64,000 bases of DNA from Gp1-AA133 sp963850425 (GCA_963850425.1 CAWKLF010000007.1:62001-126000); one strand, 5' to 3'. Numbered from the stretch's first letter, positions 10,001 to 18,600 are shown. Notes: a model not told the origin generated them from the sequence alone. A program made the numbers and translations.

Positions 10001-11295
10001 AAGGTTCCGTTGGTGTTGAAGGCGAGGGTTCCGTTCTTCGGATTGCTCACGACGGTCGCAACGCCCAAGCCAACGTCGTTGCTCAAAACGTTGTCATTGA
10101 GAGGAGCGCCCTTCGACACCGAATAGGAATCGTTCACAGCCGCAGGACCAGAACCCGCCGACGGCGGAGGACTTCCCGCACCCACTTGCAGGTAGGCGAG
10201 CATTCCACTCTCAGGCAGGCTACCACCGCTGGTCAGGCGCAACATTCGATCGAATACTGGGTATGTGGCGTCGAAAGAAGTTCCCGTCGTAGCCGCATGG
10301 CTTGGGGGTGCGACGACGACGTCCATTGTCTTGCCCGCCGCCAACAGCACATCGGACTGCATTCTCTTGAGTGTCGGAAGCGGGTTGCCGTCTTCCGCGA
10401 TCAGCGTCATGGGCAGCCCGAGGGAAAGCGCGGCATGCGATTCGGAACCGGCGTTCAAGAGCCGCAGCAACACATTCCACTGCGTCGCTCCCGAGGCCGG
10501 AGTGCCTGCAGAGAATGTCGAAGAGCCGGCAATCGCCTTGTCATAAGCCAGGCCGTTGATCAGGAAATAGGTGGGCCTGTATTTGATCGTACTTGGATAG
10601 CCAGCCACATTGGCGGCCGCATCGACCGCGGCGTTCTGGGCGGGATCGATTTCGCTGAAGAGCAAAGCGCGTTCTGCATCAAATGCGGTTCCAGCCACAG
10701 GGTAAGCCTGGGTGGCGGACGAGCGCACCGTCAACGCTCCGTACAGTCCCATGGGCACCTGGATCGACGGCATGGTGCCGCTCTGATACAGGTACGTGCC
10801 CGGCTTGGGCGACGTCCACGTGTACAGGCTCGTCGCGTTCGGCGCTACCTCGAGTGTGAAGGAGCGAACGCGCGCGCCCGGCGTACCGACAGGAACCTGG
10901 TTGCCGGTTGCCGGATCGAAATAGACCGGCGTACCCAGCGTGCCGCCCGGCATACCTGGAATGACCACCGACACTGGAACCGTCAGCCGGTTCTGCAGGT
11001 GAATTACCAGGCTGGTGGTGCCCAGGGGAACGTCAATCTGGGGACCAGGAGCACCGACCTCAACCGCAGAGCCGGTGGTTTGAGCGCTGGCCGGAGTGCA
11101 GGTGGCAAAGGAGGAGTCGCACGACGCAAAGATCCACATTTGCGCCGTAGCACCACCCGGCAGGCTCTTCGTGTACCGCTGGGCGGCAAGGTAGACGTCA
11201 TGCGACTGGGCGAAAGACGCCACCGCCGCGAAAAGGATGACCGCCCACAGCTTGACTGCCCGTGTAATTGAAGTCTTCAGAAACGTCGATTGCAT
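4036..11295 (-). CDS. Giant secreted cupredoxin/beta-helix protein C2
   Basis: 2419-residue exported protein. Signal peptide (1-30); two cupredoxin-like domains (about 35-375) that keep the fold pattern (KPGTYLYQSG, VPMGLYG, GLPMTLIAEDG) but none of the copper-binding HxH or HCH motifs; two Ig/cadherin-like repeats (about 385-570, with NVLSNDV and VLGNDTDNDGD); a long region of SdrD-B/carboxypeptidase-regulatory-like modules (about 590-1540, e.g. FEDNSPTNG, IPAGTYVVEVVVPDGYEL); an IPT-like domain (about 1565-1610); a right-handed beta-helix (about 1630-2215, starting TIQAAVDAATPGDLI); a poly-Gly linker; and a lectin/LamG-like C-terminal domain (about 2230-2419). ATG 11295 was chosen for GGAGA upstream and a clean signal peptide; the open frame further upstream only shadows gene B2. 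It is third in operon A2-B2-C2-D2. It is probably a surface scaffold; no catalytic site is visible. Confidence 0.88.
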   Translation of the reverse strand: MQSTFLKTSITRAVKLWAVILFAAVASFAQSHDVYLAAQRYTKSLPGGATAQMWIFASCDSSFATCTPASAQTTGSAVEVGAPGPQIDVPLGTTSLVIHLQNRLTVPVSVVIPGMPGGTLGTPVYFDPATGNQVPVGTPGARVRSFTLEVAPNATSLYTWTSPKPGTYLYQSGTMPSIQVPMGLYGALTVRSSATQAYPVAGTAFDAERALLFSEIDPAQNAAVDAAANVAGYPSTIKYRPTYFLINGLAYDKAIAGSSTFSAGTPASGATQWNVLLRLLNAGSESHAALSLGLPMTLIAEDGNPLPTLKRMQSDVLLAAGKTMDVVVAPPSHAATTGTSFDATYPVFDRMLRLTSGGSLPESGMLAYLQVGAGSPPPSAGSGPAAVNDSYSVSKGAPLNDNVLSNDVGLGVATVVSNPKNGTLAFNTNGTFTYTPNAHFSGSDYFTYYGSVSAGGTPSNVASVTLNVAFGNEAPIAHNDGVYDNRIGMSINVPKPGVLGNDTDNDGDTLTAGPAQNASAGLTVTLNSDGSFTASAATPGDYTFQYPAKDAALQSTLATVSLHFGTVSNLSMTVIDPTATPNVTISEYRWLVEEDRTWHHEGFSTTAPSQALAFHASNMPVVAQGCVGTLCTEQVPISEVVLDPTKYYFVSVLPNDAGDGDGHSVGGAPIRPGQTSVQVLTNPQPLKTAQISALIFEDNSPTNGAPDGNEGGLGNFQITVLDAGGRYGMNGGQMSFDAIGNPLKNALRGTPGCPGTDPVGVILTCPDGTALIQNLAPGKYTLLADPPAGARRGNGNNAPLRQWVQTATIEGTRGIDAWVKANEPPYFQEFGPPGYHVFIGFVDANAPVVPRPTGPNTVTGTVTNLHMSRPPDQSIYDSNSREALAFTTCWVGLNSGNGVGDDIAVAKCNDEGGFSLRNVPNGTYELVVWDQWLDQIIASRTVTVPGGGNVGNVPVFSWFSRIENNVFVDDGGGNPANAGNGIWDDGEQPFPNAPIAVRFRDGSMYQFSTMDNNGYYSFDEAFPFFNWMVVDADPMNHKSTGVDITVDGGGPVTSDPLRPGVLNSTYPTGESTHRTEVGPVRSEGWQGFVSQTAVLNWGRQPFQPGENGGITGMISYASTRSEDDVRMAVINEWEPAVPNVKVRLYKQVQTQNGGKGLVFVAETMSTSFDTSKPTGCPGQKTNDAFYAESLQKFALPVDHCYDGMHNWNQVRPGVYDGRYSFTGIPAGTYVVEVVVPDGYELVKEEDKNVLIGDSYIAPVVNEPMFGVIAVMPDQAIIREAFAPSPGIANPACVGDIRRVPDNLSLFPTMAAPYAGADRPTCDRKEVILTDQSQGIADFHLFTSVPVSSHFNGMILDDLSQEFNPASPNFGEKWAPPFVPVSIRDFNGRELGRTYSDQWGIFSGLVPSTWNANVPLPSGYSPAMVTTCMNDPGPIHANLSDANSPLITDPQYNPMYSNFCYTMQYMPGTTTYLDTPVLPVAAFASGYNPVDCAFPDGTPAIKQVNGDGDGPFITPGGTRTLVITAMGQTPVPNPAYEGPSATTAPFNQKTIDRDMGFGAQCTAIGSGCVAVSSVKIGNVAASSVNWTATSITATFPANVVTGELVVTRGDNGKATVNSVTVTVQNTTPKRVPSAYPTIQAAVDAATPGDLILVSPGTYEELVVMWKPVRLQGSGAGSTIINAAKFPAEKLDLWRTKVLGLFNAATIDLLPGQNGVDGAPIIGPGLLGTEEGAGITVLAKNTANGATSFRTHASRIDGFAVTGGDGGGGIFVNGWAHFLEISNNRVFGNSGLYHGGVRVGHPFLEDVTGNGPFGFNSNVNIHHNAITTNGSVEGSAGGGLSLCTGTDNYNVKSNFICGNFSGGDGGGIGHVGLSNAGVIANNEIVFNQNYNQSLSVSGGGIFVGGETPIGGGRTLGSGTVTIDANLIQGNHAGAGHGGGIRTQQVNGVDVQNAPNNPNAWWQVTITNNMIVNNVAGYSGGGISLQDTARSTIVNNTVMNNDSTSTVGTTFTAGPNTSVKQPAGISSERHSTGPNGLVGAFGNSGAIASYRVFSNPALTNNIVYRNRAFNYDGSGGTARLVPVLSQSSIGNCPTGAYYWDLGLVGDTSPTPGAQRLNPSSSILTSTTGYPGNTTTDPQVTSGYCNGPRTLRLITEVTTLTPVPALDEGGNWIDVRWGPLTRMGDYHLGAGSPVNTGSASNAPNHDFDGQSRPQGGGFDIGADEVGTGGGGGGGGSTLPTLTVLDNFNRANSTNLGANWNSSGVGITGNLAVTLLSGNAYWAGAGNPFGNSQGAAFTFAGLLPPINNTGLVLKASGGTTTNPANYVRVRYQSAGGGSVTIATVTGGTATTVATLTGFGNFANGDTLTATVDAAGAVQVWRTRAGTSTLLTASPVSTSFTGGGRIGMQLGPLTAVDNFSGGTTP

Positions 11296-11312
11296 CGGTT
11301 CTCTCCTTCGCC

Positions 11313-12698
11313 TTACTGCAATTCGTTGATGGGGGCAGTCGGGGGTTCGACGACCAGCATGGTCATCAGCCCGCCCGGGAATACGTTGCCGTTGGTCAGC
11401 TCGCGCTCTACGTGCGAATGCCACATGTAGGTAAAGCCGGCATTCGGATTCAAGCCGCCCTGGCCCGGTGGGAGCTGTACGAGATCGCCCAGATAGGGAC
11501 TGCCGCTGTAGAAGCCGCCATTCATCAGCACGTTGGGATTCGGCAGCAACACGGGAATCGGCCGGCGATGATCGGCGCACCATTCCTTCGTGGTGACGTC
11601 GTAACCCTCCGCGTTCGGGGTGCAACCGATACCATCGGCGGCGGTGTGTCCGTAGATATCCCAACCGAGATCCTTGCCGGTCCATTCGAAGGTCCCGTCG
11701 ACAGTCTGGCCGGGCAGAGTTGGAACCGAGAACTCCAGCTTCGCCTCGAGCTTTGCGGGATTGCTCGGACTCACCAGCAGCTGGCCATCACGCGCCAGCA
11801 CGCGCACGTGATTCCCGTGCGTGTGGAACGTGTGCATTTCCCTTCCGACTGCCACGATGCGCAGCAGCACCTTTTCTCCGGGATGCATGCGCGGCATGGA
11901 GTTGTAGGGCTGATGAGGCAACGCGCCCATGTTCGGCAATTCCATGGTGTCGGGCGCGCCGCGGCCGTTAATCATCCAGTACTCCGGGGTGTAGGGTTCC
12001 ATCGCAACCTGGATAGGTCCTAACCCGCTCGCCTGGGTTTCTACGTCCTGGTGAATCTCGATCTGCATCTCGCTGAGCACGAACAAGTACTCGCGGTCGT
12101 AGCAGCTCGGGTTCACCGCTGCTCCAGGGAGGTCGTTGTAAGCGGAGCCCGCGAGCGAATACTGGCCCTTGTTGCAGCCAGTGCTGGTGGTGGGCAGCAC
12201 GATGAGCGTTCCGTAGAGACCCATCTCCACCTGCAGATCGGTGCGTGTTCCGCTGTGATACTGGAAGGTGCCGGGCCGGGTCGCCGTGAATGTGTAGGTC
12301 ACGGTTCCACCAGGCTGCGCTTCATTGGTCAACAACCCAGTGACGCCCCCGGTAGCTGTGACTTGTTGTCCCGGAAATACGATCGACGTGTTGCCTGCCG
12401 CAACGGGCAGGTTGTTGTGCAAGGTGACGGTCACAGCTGTGCCCTGGGTCACGATCAAAGTCGGCCCTGGCAGCTGCATTTGTCCGGTCGCTCCGGCGTA
12501 GCCCCACGAGTAGATCGAAGCGCCGTCGGGCATCGAGACATATCCCGCGCTGGCCGAGAGAGTGAAGCTGCTGCCGGTTTCGCCTTGCACCGCGGCATGC
12601 ATCCAAGAAGGAGCGAAGAACAGCGCCGCCATCATCACGGCGACTGCAAACCACCGCGCTCCCCTGGTGATCTTGTTCTGTTCAAACGGACTCATCAC
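11313..12698 (-). CDS. Two-cupredoxin multicopper oxidase-like protein B2
   Basis: 461 residues with an N-terminal signal peptide (to about residue 36). Domain 1 (about 40-170) is a cupredoxin without copper ligands (RPGTFQYHSG, QVEMGLYG). Domain 2 (about 235-455) has H289-xx-H292-x-H294-G and H427-S-H429, the pattern of type-2/type-3 copper ligands, but Ser replaces the Cys that would hold a type-1 copper. By itself it therefore lacks half of a trinuclear centre and any electron-entry site. The complementary ligands occur in domain 1 of the gene just upstream (A2), whose stop lies six bp away, so co-translation and a heteromeric enzyme are likely. The paralogue at 23973-25493 has the same pattern. 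The family (multicopper oxidase superfamily) is secure; the substrate is unknown. Confidence 0.88.
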   Translation of the reverse strand: MMSPFEQNKITRGARWFAVAVMMAALFFAPSWMHAAVQGETGSSFTLSASAGYVSMPDGASIYSWGYAGATGQMQLPGPTLIVTQGTAVTVTLHNNLPVAAGNTSIVFPGQQVTATGGVTGLLTNEAQPGGTVTYTFTATRPGTFQYHSGTRTDLQVEMGLYGTLIVLPTTSTGCNKGQYSLAGSAYNDLPGAAVNPSCYDREYLFVLSEMQIEIHQDVETQASGLGPIQVAMEPYTPEYWMINGRGAPDTMELPNMGALPHQPYNSMPRMHPGEKVLLRIVAVGREMHTFHTHGNHVRVLARDGQLLVSPSNPAKLEAKLEFSVPTLPGQTVDGTFEWTGKDLGWDIYGHTAADGIGCTPNAEGYDVTTKEWCADHRRPIPVLLPNPNVLMNGGFYSGSPYLGDLVQLPPGQGGLNPNAGFTYMWHSHVERELTNGNVFPGGLMTMLVVEPPTAPINELQ

Positions 12699-12704
12699 TG
12701 CCTC

Positions 12705-14045
12705 CTAGTTGGTGATGCGGATCTCAGTCATCATTCCGCCGAAGTTGGTCGTGTCGTTGGCCAGGTGGTTCAGGTTTGCGTTGTAGAGGAAGTACCGCCC
12801 GCCCACTGGCAATCCGGCGGTGTCGAGAATCACGTCTACCGTTTGGCCGCCGCCAATCGTGACTGAGTTGGTCTTGTAGGAGAGGTTGGTGCCGGCTTCA
12901 TCGCGCAGCAGGCGTGCATCAATGCCTACCACCTGCATCGGGACTCCCATGGTCGCCAGCGTGCTGAACTGCGTCACGCTCAAGTTGGAAATCCGCAGAA
13001 GAATCTTCTGCCCGGTGCGAGCCGTGATCAAACTGTGAATGGGTTGCGACTTGTGCTCCACTCCATTGGCTGCCACCGTTCCCCGAAAGGTCGGGCTCGA
13101 ATCGATGGTCTCGGGATAGCTGCGTCCGTTCAGCAAGAAGTAGCGATCCTTCATCGCTGAAAACGGAAGTGCCTGGAAGGTCAGGTCCGCGGTGTGAAAG
13201 TCGGGATCGAACCCGGCCATCTGGATGGCGTATTCGACGTCATAACGCGTCGAGCCGTCGCCGTCGTTGTAGGCGTAGCCCAAGGGCGCGCCAGCCGAAT
13301 TGTTCCCGGCCAGGCGGGCGCGCGGGACCGCGGGATTGCCAACGACACCCGTGCGATTCTGGCGCGGCCGCACGTACAAGCTGCCGAGCATGCCCATCTG
13401 CATGTGCTCGGCCGCTTCCACATGGCAGTGATACATATACGTTCCCGCATCCACCGCCTTGTAGTAGTAGGTGATGCTGGAACCGGGAACGACCGCAATC
13501 GAGGCATCGGGCAGTCCGTCGAAGATGGATGCGGCTTGCGCAAATCCGTGCCAGTGCACGGAGTGGCCGTCAAAGAGGTCGGGGCGCATGGCCATCGCGA
13601 CGTTCGACAGCGTCAGGTAAAAATCATCGTCCTCATCAAGCGCGATGGTGGGAGCTGATTCGTTGGCCGCCAGCGTGCCTTCGGTCAAAATGGCCGCCGG
13701 GTCTGTCAGCAACCGGTCGGCATTCGGTCCGCCACCGGTCTGAGAAGTGACGACGCCCGGCGAAACGGTTCCGCTGGTGTTGGAGCCGCCGCCCGTGCAC
13801 GCATTCGTACCGTTCTTCCGACACAGGCTGCTAAAGCCGAAGATGTAGGTCGGTAATGCGTCCGGCCCGGCGTCGGCCATGGTTACAAAACCGTCGCCAC
13901 CTGAAAGGTGCATGCACCGAGGTCTTGGGTGAGCGGCAGTTGCGGCCGGACACTGCACTCGATACGACTGGCCTGCTAATGGAAGTGCGAACAAAAAGAT
14001 GAGCGAAACACTCAAGCAAACCTGGGACAGTCTTTTTCTAACCAT
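12705..14045 (-). CDS. Two-cupredoxin multicopper oxidase-like protein A2
   Basis: 446-residue exported protein with a signal peptide (LSVSLIFLFALPLAGQ). Domain 1 (about 45-230) carries H161-xx-H164-x-H166-G and H206-C207-H208-x5-H214-x2-M217-G-M219. That is a complete type-1 copper set plus four of the eight trinuclear histidines. The C-to-H spacing of seven resembles two-domain oxidases that carry type-1 copper in domain 1. Domain 2 (about 320-446) keeps the fold (GVPMQVVGIDARL, NFGGMMTEI) but has lost the histidines. A strong AGGAGG precedes the ATG. It is the first gene of operon A2-B2-C2-D2. It probably needs B2 for a functional trinuclear centre (inference). Laccase, ferroxidase and manganese-oxidase activities are all possible. 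Confidence 0.88.
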   Translation of the reverse strand: MVRKRLSQVCLSVSLIFLFALPLAGQSYRVQCPAATAAHPRPRCMHLSGGDGFVTMADAGPDALPTYIFGFSSLCRKNGTNACTGGGSNTSGTVSPGVVTSQTGGGPNADRLLTDPAAILTEGTLAANESAPTIALDEDDDFYLTLSNVAMAMRPDLFDGHSVHWHGFAQAASIFDGLPDASIAVVPGSSITYYYKAVDAGTYMYHCHVEAAEHMQMGMLGSLYVRPRQNRTGVVGNPAVPRARLAGNNSAGAPLGYAYNDGDGSTRYDVEYAIQMAGFDPDFHTADLTFQALPFSAMKDRYFLLNGRSYPETIDSSPTFRGTVAANGVEHKSQPIHSLITARTGQKILLRISNLSVTQFSTLATMGVPMQVVGIDARLLRDEAGTNLSYKTNSVTIGGGQTVDVILDTAGLPVGGRYFLYNANLNHLANDTTNFGGMMTEIRITN

Positions 14046-14107
14046 GCTGCCTCCTACCTTTTCTGGGCGCAGGAAACCTGCGTTCTAAAAAAACAATTAC
14101 GGCTACC

Positions 14108-14464
14108 TCAGTGAATCCAAGAGCGGGCGTGCGCGTCCCTTGTGTGGAGCGCGATGGGCAGATCCCTTCGCTGATGCACCCACCCCAAACGAGAGACATG
14201 AACGGCCTCGTTGGGCGCATGAACGTTTCCCTCTGTGAGCTGGGTCTCGTGTCGTGCGACTTCTGTGACGGGGATGGTCTTGCCGCATTGGCACTCCCAC
14301 CGAGACTGCTCCCCGCTCCACGACAGCTCGCCCATGCAACACGGACAAGGAATTTCCACTAAGGAAGACCCCGCTTCTGGTTGATCGTTATGGCGCACAC
14401 GAACGCGACCCCACACACGCGTAGCGTCTGTGCAAAATTTCAGCGTTACTCCCGGAACAGACAA
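14108..14464 (-). CDS. Possible small zinc-ribbon protein
   Basis: An open frame of 118 codons from a TTG contains a compact CPCC...CQCG ribbon (IPCPCCMGELSW ... WECQCGKTIP) like the other mini zinc-ribbon genes of this window. No convincing ribosome binding site is seen and the C-terminal half is low in hydrophobic core residues. It lies upstream of A2 in the same direction, so it may instead be leader sequence. I list it because of the Cys spacing only. Confidence 0.3.
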   Translation of the reverse strand: MSVPGVTLKFCTDATRVWGRVRVRHNDQPEAGSSLVEIPCPCCMGELSWSGEQSRWECQCGKTIPVTEVARHETQLTEGNVHAPNEAVHVSRLGWVHQRRDLPIALHTRDAHARSWIH

Positions 14465-14962
14465 AGCGATCCGGGTGGGCGCTGGGACTTTGGCCTTGTT
14501 TTACAAATTGAGGGGAGGAGGACTTCTTAGCGACGTGGGGGCGTCGCTTTTCAGCATGGGTGAGTGCTTCAGCCGTCACCCCGGCGGCTAATGTCAGTGC
14601 AGACTTTACAGACTTCTAACGACACCAGCCATCCTGTCGAGGGGGGAACAGTTACGAAAAGGGACCGGAGACGCCAAAATGTCCTTCTGTGTTGAGGTTG
14701 TTACTTCAGTGAGAATGCCCCGGAATAACCATGCGGCGAGCGGCAGGCTCGGCCCCGAGTAAATGTCCGAAGCTATTAGAGAATGGATGGCATGAGGAAT
14801 GTGGGTTCTATCTCGACACTCCGCGGCGAGACTTTCCCAACAAATAAATTATATTGATGAATGATAATGCCATCGAACGGCACTTCTCCCAATCTCGATG
14901 TGGATGCCGAAACTGGTACGGTGCGGTGCCGTACGGAGACCGGAGAGGTTCGCGGTATCAGC
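14465..14962. other. Intergenic region between the two oxidase cassettes
   Basis: About 500 bp without a convincing gene. It must hold the promoter of the A2 operon or of the possible zinc-ribbon gene. A TTTACAA half-site (14500-14506) matches one arm of the operator-like repeat upstream of A1. A short GTACGG/CCGTAC inverted repeat near 14910-14930 follows the stop of D1 and may help end that transcript. An AT-rich patch lies around 14840-14865. Confidence 0.4.
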
Positions 14963-15508
14963 CTATTCCACCACTAAGCCTTCTGCGCGGAATTTACCAA
15001 TGACTACGTCAACCCGATCGCCGGGTTTCAAAGCTTTTCCGCCATTGGCGAAGATCATCCAGTAGACCTGTCCGACCTTCGGAGGCGCGGTCTGGCGCAG
15101 CGTGCCCACTTTTGGCATTTGAGGGACGATGAATCGGGCCCCCGTCTTTTCATCAATCAATACCGGCGTCGCGGTCTTGTCATTCAGCGGCGCAGCCTTG
15201 TTCGCATCCAACACCCGGTAAGTAAAGCGCAGATTGGATCCAGACGAAACAGCCTTCACGCCGATGATGTCGACGCCCCAGTTCCGCTTGTAAAAGGAGC
15301 CTTGTCGCGCGTGCCAGGCTGACGCGGCCGAAGCAGGCGAGGTGGTGTCCTTCTGTTCAGCCGCCGTTGCCGATCCGGCCGACGAGGCTGCAGGCGAAGG
15401 CTTGGGATCTTGATTCTCCTGCGCGGCGCAGCAAACATGTATGCAGATGAGGAGCACGCTCAACCATCGCCCCATTAGCACCGCTCCCTGTGAAATCACT
15501 GTTCTCAT
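14963..15508 (-). CDS. Small exported protein D1 of the oxidase cassette
   Basis: 181-residue homologue of the protein at 3454-3966. It has a Sec signal (LSVLLICIHVCCAAQ), a Pro/Ala/Ser-rich linker to about residue 70 and the same beta-rich C-terminal domain (RNWGVDIIGV, FTYRVLDANKAA, MIFANGG, VIGKFRAEGLVVE). ATG 15508 was chosen; a GGAG lies about 11 bases upstream, and an alternative Met is 12 codons further in. Unlike D2, it is separated from its giant neighbour by a canonical T-tract terminator, so it probably has its own promoter or depends on read-through. The function is unknown. Confidence 0.75.
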   Translation of the reverse strand: MRTVISQGAVLMGRWLSVLLICIHVCCAAQENQDPKPSPAASSAGSATAAEQKDTTSPASAASAWHARQGSFYKRNWGVDIIGVKAVSSGSNLRFTYRVLDANKAAPLNDKTATPVLIDEKTGARFIVPQMPKVGTLRQTAPPKVGQVYWMIFANGGKALKPGDRVDVVIGKFRAEGLVVE

Positions 15509-15592
15509 AATGAATTCAACTCCATTGACTCTAGCAAATCGTAGCTCGGCCGGATGTTGTCGCGCCGTATACCATTCTTCCCTTTTTAGCTC

Positions 15593-15627
15593 ACAAAAAA
15601 ATCTGCTCGCGGGGTGAGCCGCGAGCA
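15593..15627 (-). terminator. Rho-independent terminator after giant gene C1
   Basis: On the minus strand a 9-bp perfect stem (TGCTCGCGG / CCGCGAGCA, six-base loop) is followed by GATTTTTTT. It lies about 50 bp after the stop of the giant gene and 85 bp before the D1 start. It should end the A1-B1-C1 transcript before D1. Confidence 0.85.
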
Positions 15628-15637
15628 GGGGGGAGGA

Positions 15638-15662
15638 AGGGACCGTCACCGCACCGGTCCCT
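15638..15662 (-). repeat. GGGACCG hairpin after giant gene C1
   Basis: Inverted repeat AGGGACCG / CGGTCCCT with a nine-base loop, just after the C1 stop and directly before the T-tract terminator. It matches the core of the hairpin at 3997-4023 behind the paralogous gene, so it is an element inherited with the cassette. Confidence 0.6.
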
Positions 15663-15674
15663 CTGGTTCAAGCA

Positions 15675-18600
15675 TTAGGGGAGGGTGCCTCCGGCGAAAT
15701 TGTCGACAGCTGAGACCGGACCGAGCTGCATGCCGATGCGGCCTCCGGCGGTGAAGCTTGTGTTCACCGGAGTGCTGGTGAGCAGAGTGGCCGTTCCCGC
15801 TCTGGTTCTCCAGACCCGGACCGCACCTGTCGCATCTACCGTGGCAGTCAGCGTGTCGCCATTCGCCAGTCCGCCAAAGCCAGTCAGCGTAGAGACGGTC
15901 GTCGCCGTGCCACCGGTTACGGTCGCAATGGTGACCGACCCGCCGCTCTGGTACCGGACGCGAACGTAGTTGGCGGGACTGGCCGCTGTGCCGCCACTGG
16001 CTTTCAATACGAGGCCAGTATTGTTGATCGGCGTGCTGGTGAAGGTGAAGGCCGCTCCCTGCGACGTGCCGAAGGGATTGCCGGCTCCCGCCCAGTAGCC
16101 GTTGCCACCGAACAAGCTAGCCGCAACGTTGCCGGCAATGCCGATACCGATCGAGTTCCAATTCGCGCCAAGACTCAGGGCATTCGCGCGGTTGAAGTTG
16201 TCGAGCACGGTCAACGTGGGGATCGTCGATCCGCCACCGCCTCCGCCGGTGCCGCTGCACGTGGTGCTGGTCGAGGTAGCTTCGTGCGCGCCCATGTCGT
16301 AGCATCCGCCGACCGGACGGGGACGCGTGTTCCCGTCGAAGTCGTGCGAGGAAGCTCCGTTGGACGCTCCGGCTGCGTTCGGAATTGCATCGATCGCCGA
16401 CGCAGCGCCAGCCAGGTGGTAGTCGCCCAGGATCGGGAGATCCACACCGGCCGCCGTATAGGCCGACGAATCGCTCAAGGAGAGCGGTCCGAACCGTACA
16501 TCGATCCAGTTGCCGCCTTCATCTTCCGTGGTGGCTGCCAGCATCGTGAAGTTCTGCACCGGGTTCAGCGACGGAATGCCTAAATCAGGCGTTCCCGGAC
16601 GCGAGCGCGGTCCGTTGCAGTACTGTTTCGCGAACAGCGTCTTGCTGCTATCGCCGATGTTCGTTCCGCCGTACAGGGCCGGATTGCTCAGCAGCGAGTA
16701 TTGCGGATGCAGATGATTCGTTCCCGGAGTCGGGCTCGAATCACCCACGATTCCCAGGTCCCAGAAGTAGCCTTCGGTGCCCGTGGTCGCCGCGCACGTG
16801 TAGTTACTGTCGATGACCGGAGCCTCGTTGGTTGTGCCCCGGAGGTACAGGTGTGTTGGCGAAGGCGAAGTCTGAGTGGCCGGCTGCGCCAGGAAATAGA
16901 ACGAGCGGTTCTTGTAGACGATGTTGTCGTTCAACACCGGATCAGAGAACGAGCCGGTCTGTGCATAGCGCGGGAAAGCTGCGCCATGCGGCTCGGAACT
17001 GATGCCGGCGGGTTGCGCCGACGACTGCTGCGAGCGATTCGGGAACGCGATTCCCGCAGTCGCCGTGCTGTCGTTCGAGGCCACCGTGTTGTTGATGATG
17101 TAGCTGTTGGTGGTTTCCAGCAACGAGATACCGCCGCCGGCATAACCCGCAACGTTGTTCACGATCATGTTGTTGGTGACCTTCACCTGCCACAAGCCCT
17201 TCTGGGCTTGATTGGAGAGGTCGGCCCCGTTTACCTGCTGCAACCGGATACCGCCGCCGTTGCCGCCTTGCGCATGGTTGCCAAGGATCAGGTTCGAGTC
17301 GATGGTCACGTTGCCGGCACCCACCGTCGCTGAGCCAGTCGTGGAGGATGGCTCACCCTCAACAATCACGCCGCCCCCGTTGGTGGTCGAACTCTGGTTG
17401 AACGACTGGTTGAAAAGGATCGAGTTGTGGGAGATGTCGCCGTTCTGGCTCAATCCGACGTGGCCAACACCGCCGCCGTCGCCTTGGCTGTAGTTGCCGC
17501 AGATGAAGTTGTAGTTGAGGTGATAGTTGTCGCTGCCGGAGCAGAACGAAACGCCGCCTCCCCCACCCGCCAGACCGGTGTTGGTCTCGACGGTACCGTT
17601 GTTGGTGATTTTGTTGTGATGAACGTTGACGTTCTTGTCGTATCCGTAACCGACCCAATTGGTGCCGATCCCGTTAGGCAGAGCCTGGTCTTCCAGGTAA
17701 GGCTGGCCGATGCGCACGCCGCCCGAAAACACGCCCGCGTTTCCATAGATTCGGTTATTGGAAATTTCCAGGTTATGGGCCCAGCCGTTGACGTAGATCG
17801 CGCCCCCCGCGTCGCCGCCGGTGATCGCGATGCCGTCAATGCGTGACGGAGCGCAGAGGAAGTTGCTCTTGCTGCCCGGTGCGTTGCCGCCGCAAGCGTT
17901 TTGCGACAGGTTCTTGGCGAGTACCGTGATACCGGCTCCCTCTTCGGTACCAAGCACAGAGGGTTCCAACAGCACCACGCCACCAGTGATCTCCTGGCCA
18001 GGCAGAGGATCCGCCGTATTGATGCGGTCCGCCGGGCAGGTTGAGCTCGGCGTAGCGGCATTACCCTGCGAGTCCAGACCGAAGGCGCAGTTGATGCGCG
18101 GACGCCATTGCGCCAGTTTCTCGGTGGGGAATTTCGCAGCGTTGATGATGGTCGAGGCTGCACCTACGCCCTGCAGGCGCACCGGCTTCCACATCACAAC
18201 GAGCTCGGGATAGGTTCCCGGGCCAAGGATGATGAGGTCGCCAGGAGTGGCCGCGTCGATCGCATCCTGGATCGGATGTGCGAGGCCGCTTCCAACCGAG
18301 GTGACTTGGTCGGGCGCGCTCACTCGCGTCGGAGCTTTGCCGCCGACCGTCACCATCACTGAGTCCACCGTCTTCTTGCCATTGGCGGCGATGATCACGA
18401 GTTCGCCGCAGTACGCGGTGGGTTGACCGCTCTGCTGCTGGGCGCAAGCCGGAATGCCGGCCGGCACGTTGCCTGTAATCTTTGCGTCATCCCACACGAC
18501 ATTAGTCATTGGGATGCCAGCGATGGTAACCGTCCCCGGCGTGGAAGCAGGGCCGAAGCCGTAGTTGCGCGTGATGGTCTTCTGCGCCTGCAAGCCCGTC

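Noticed and set aside
11296..11685. An in-frame extension of 130 codons upstream of giant gene C2
   Set aside because: It overlaps gene B2 in another frame, is Arg-rich without hydrophobic pattern, and the signal peptide with a ribosome binding site begins at 11295.
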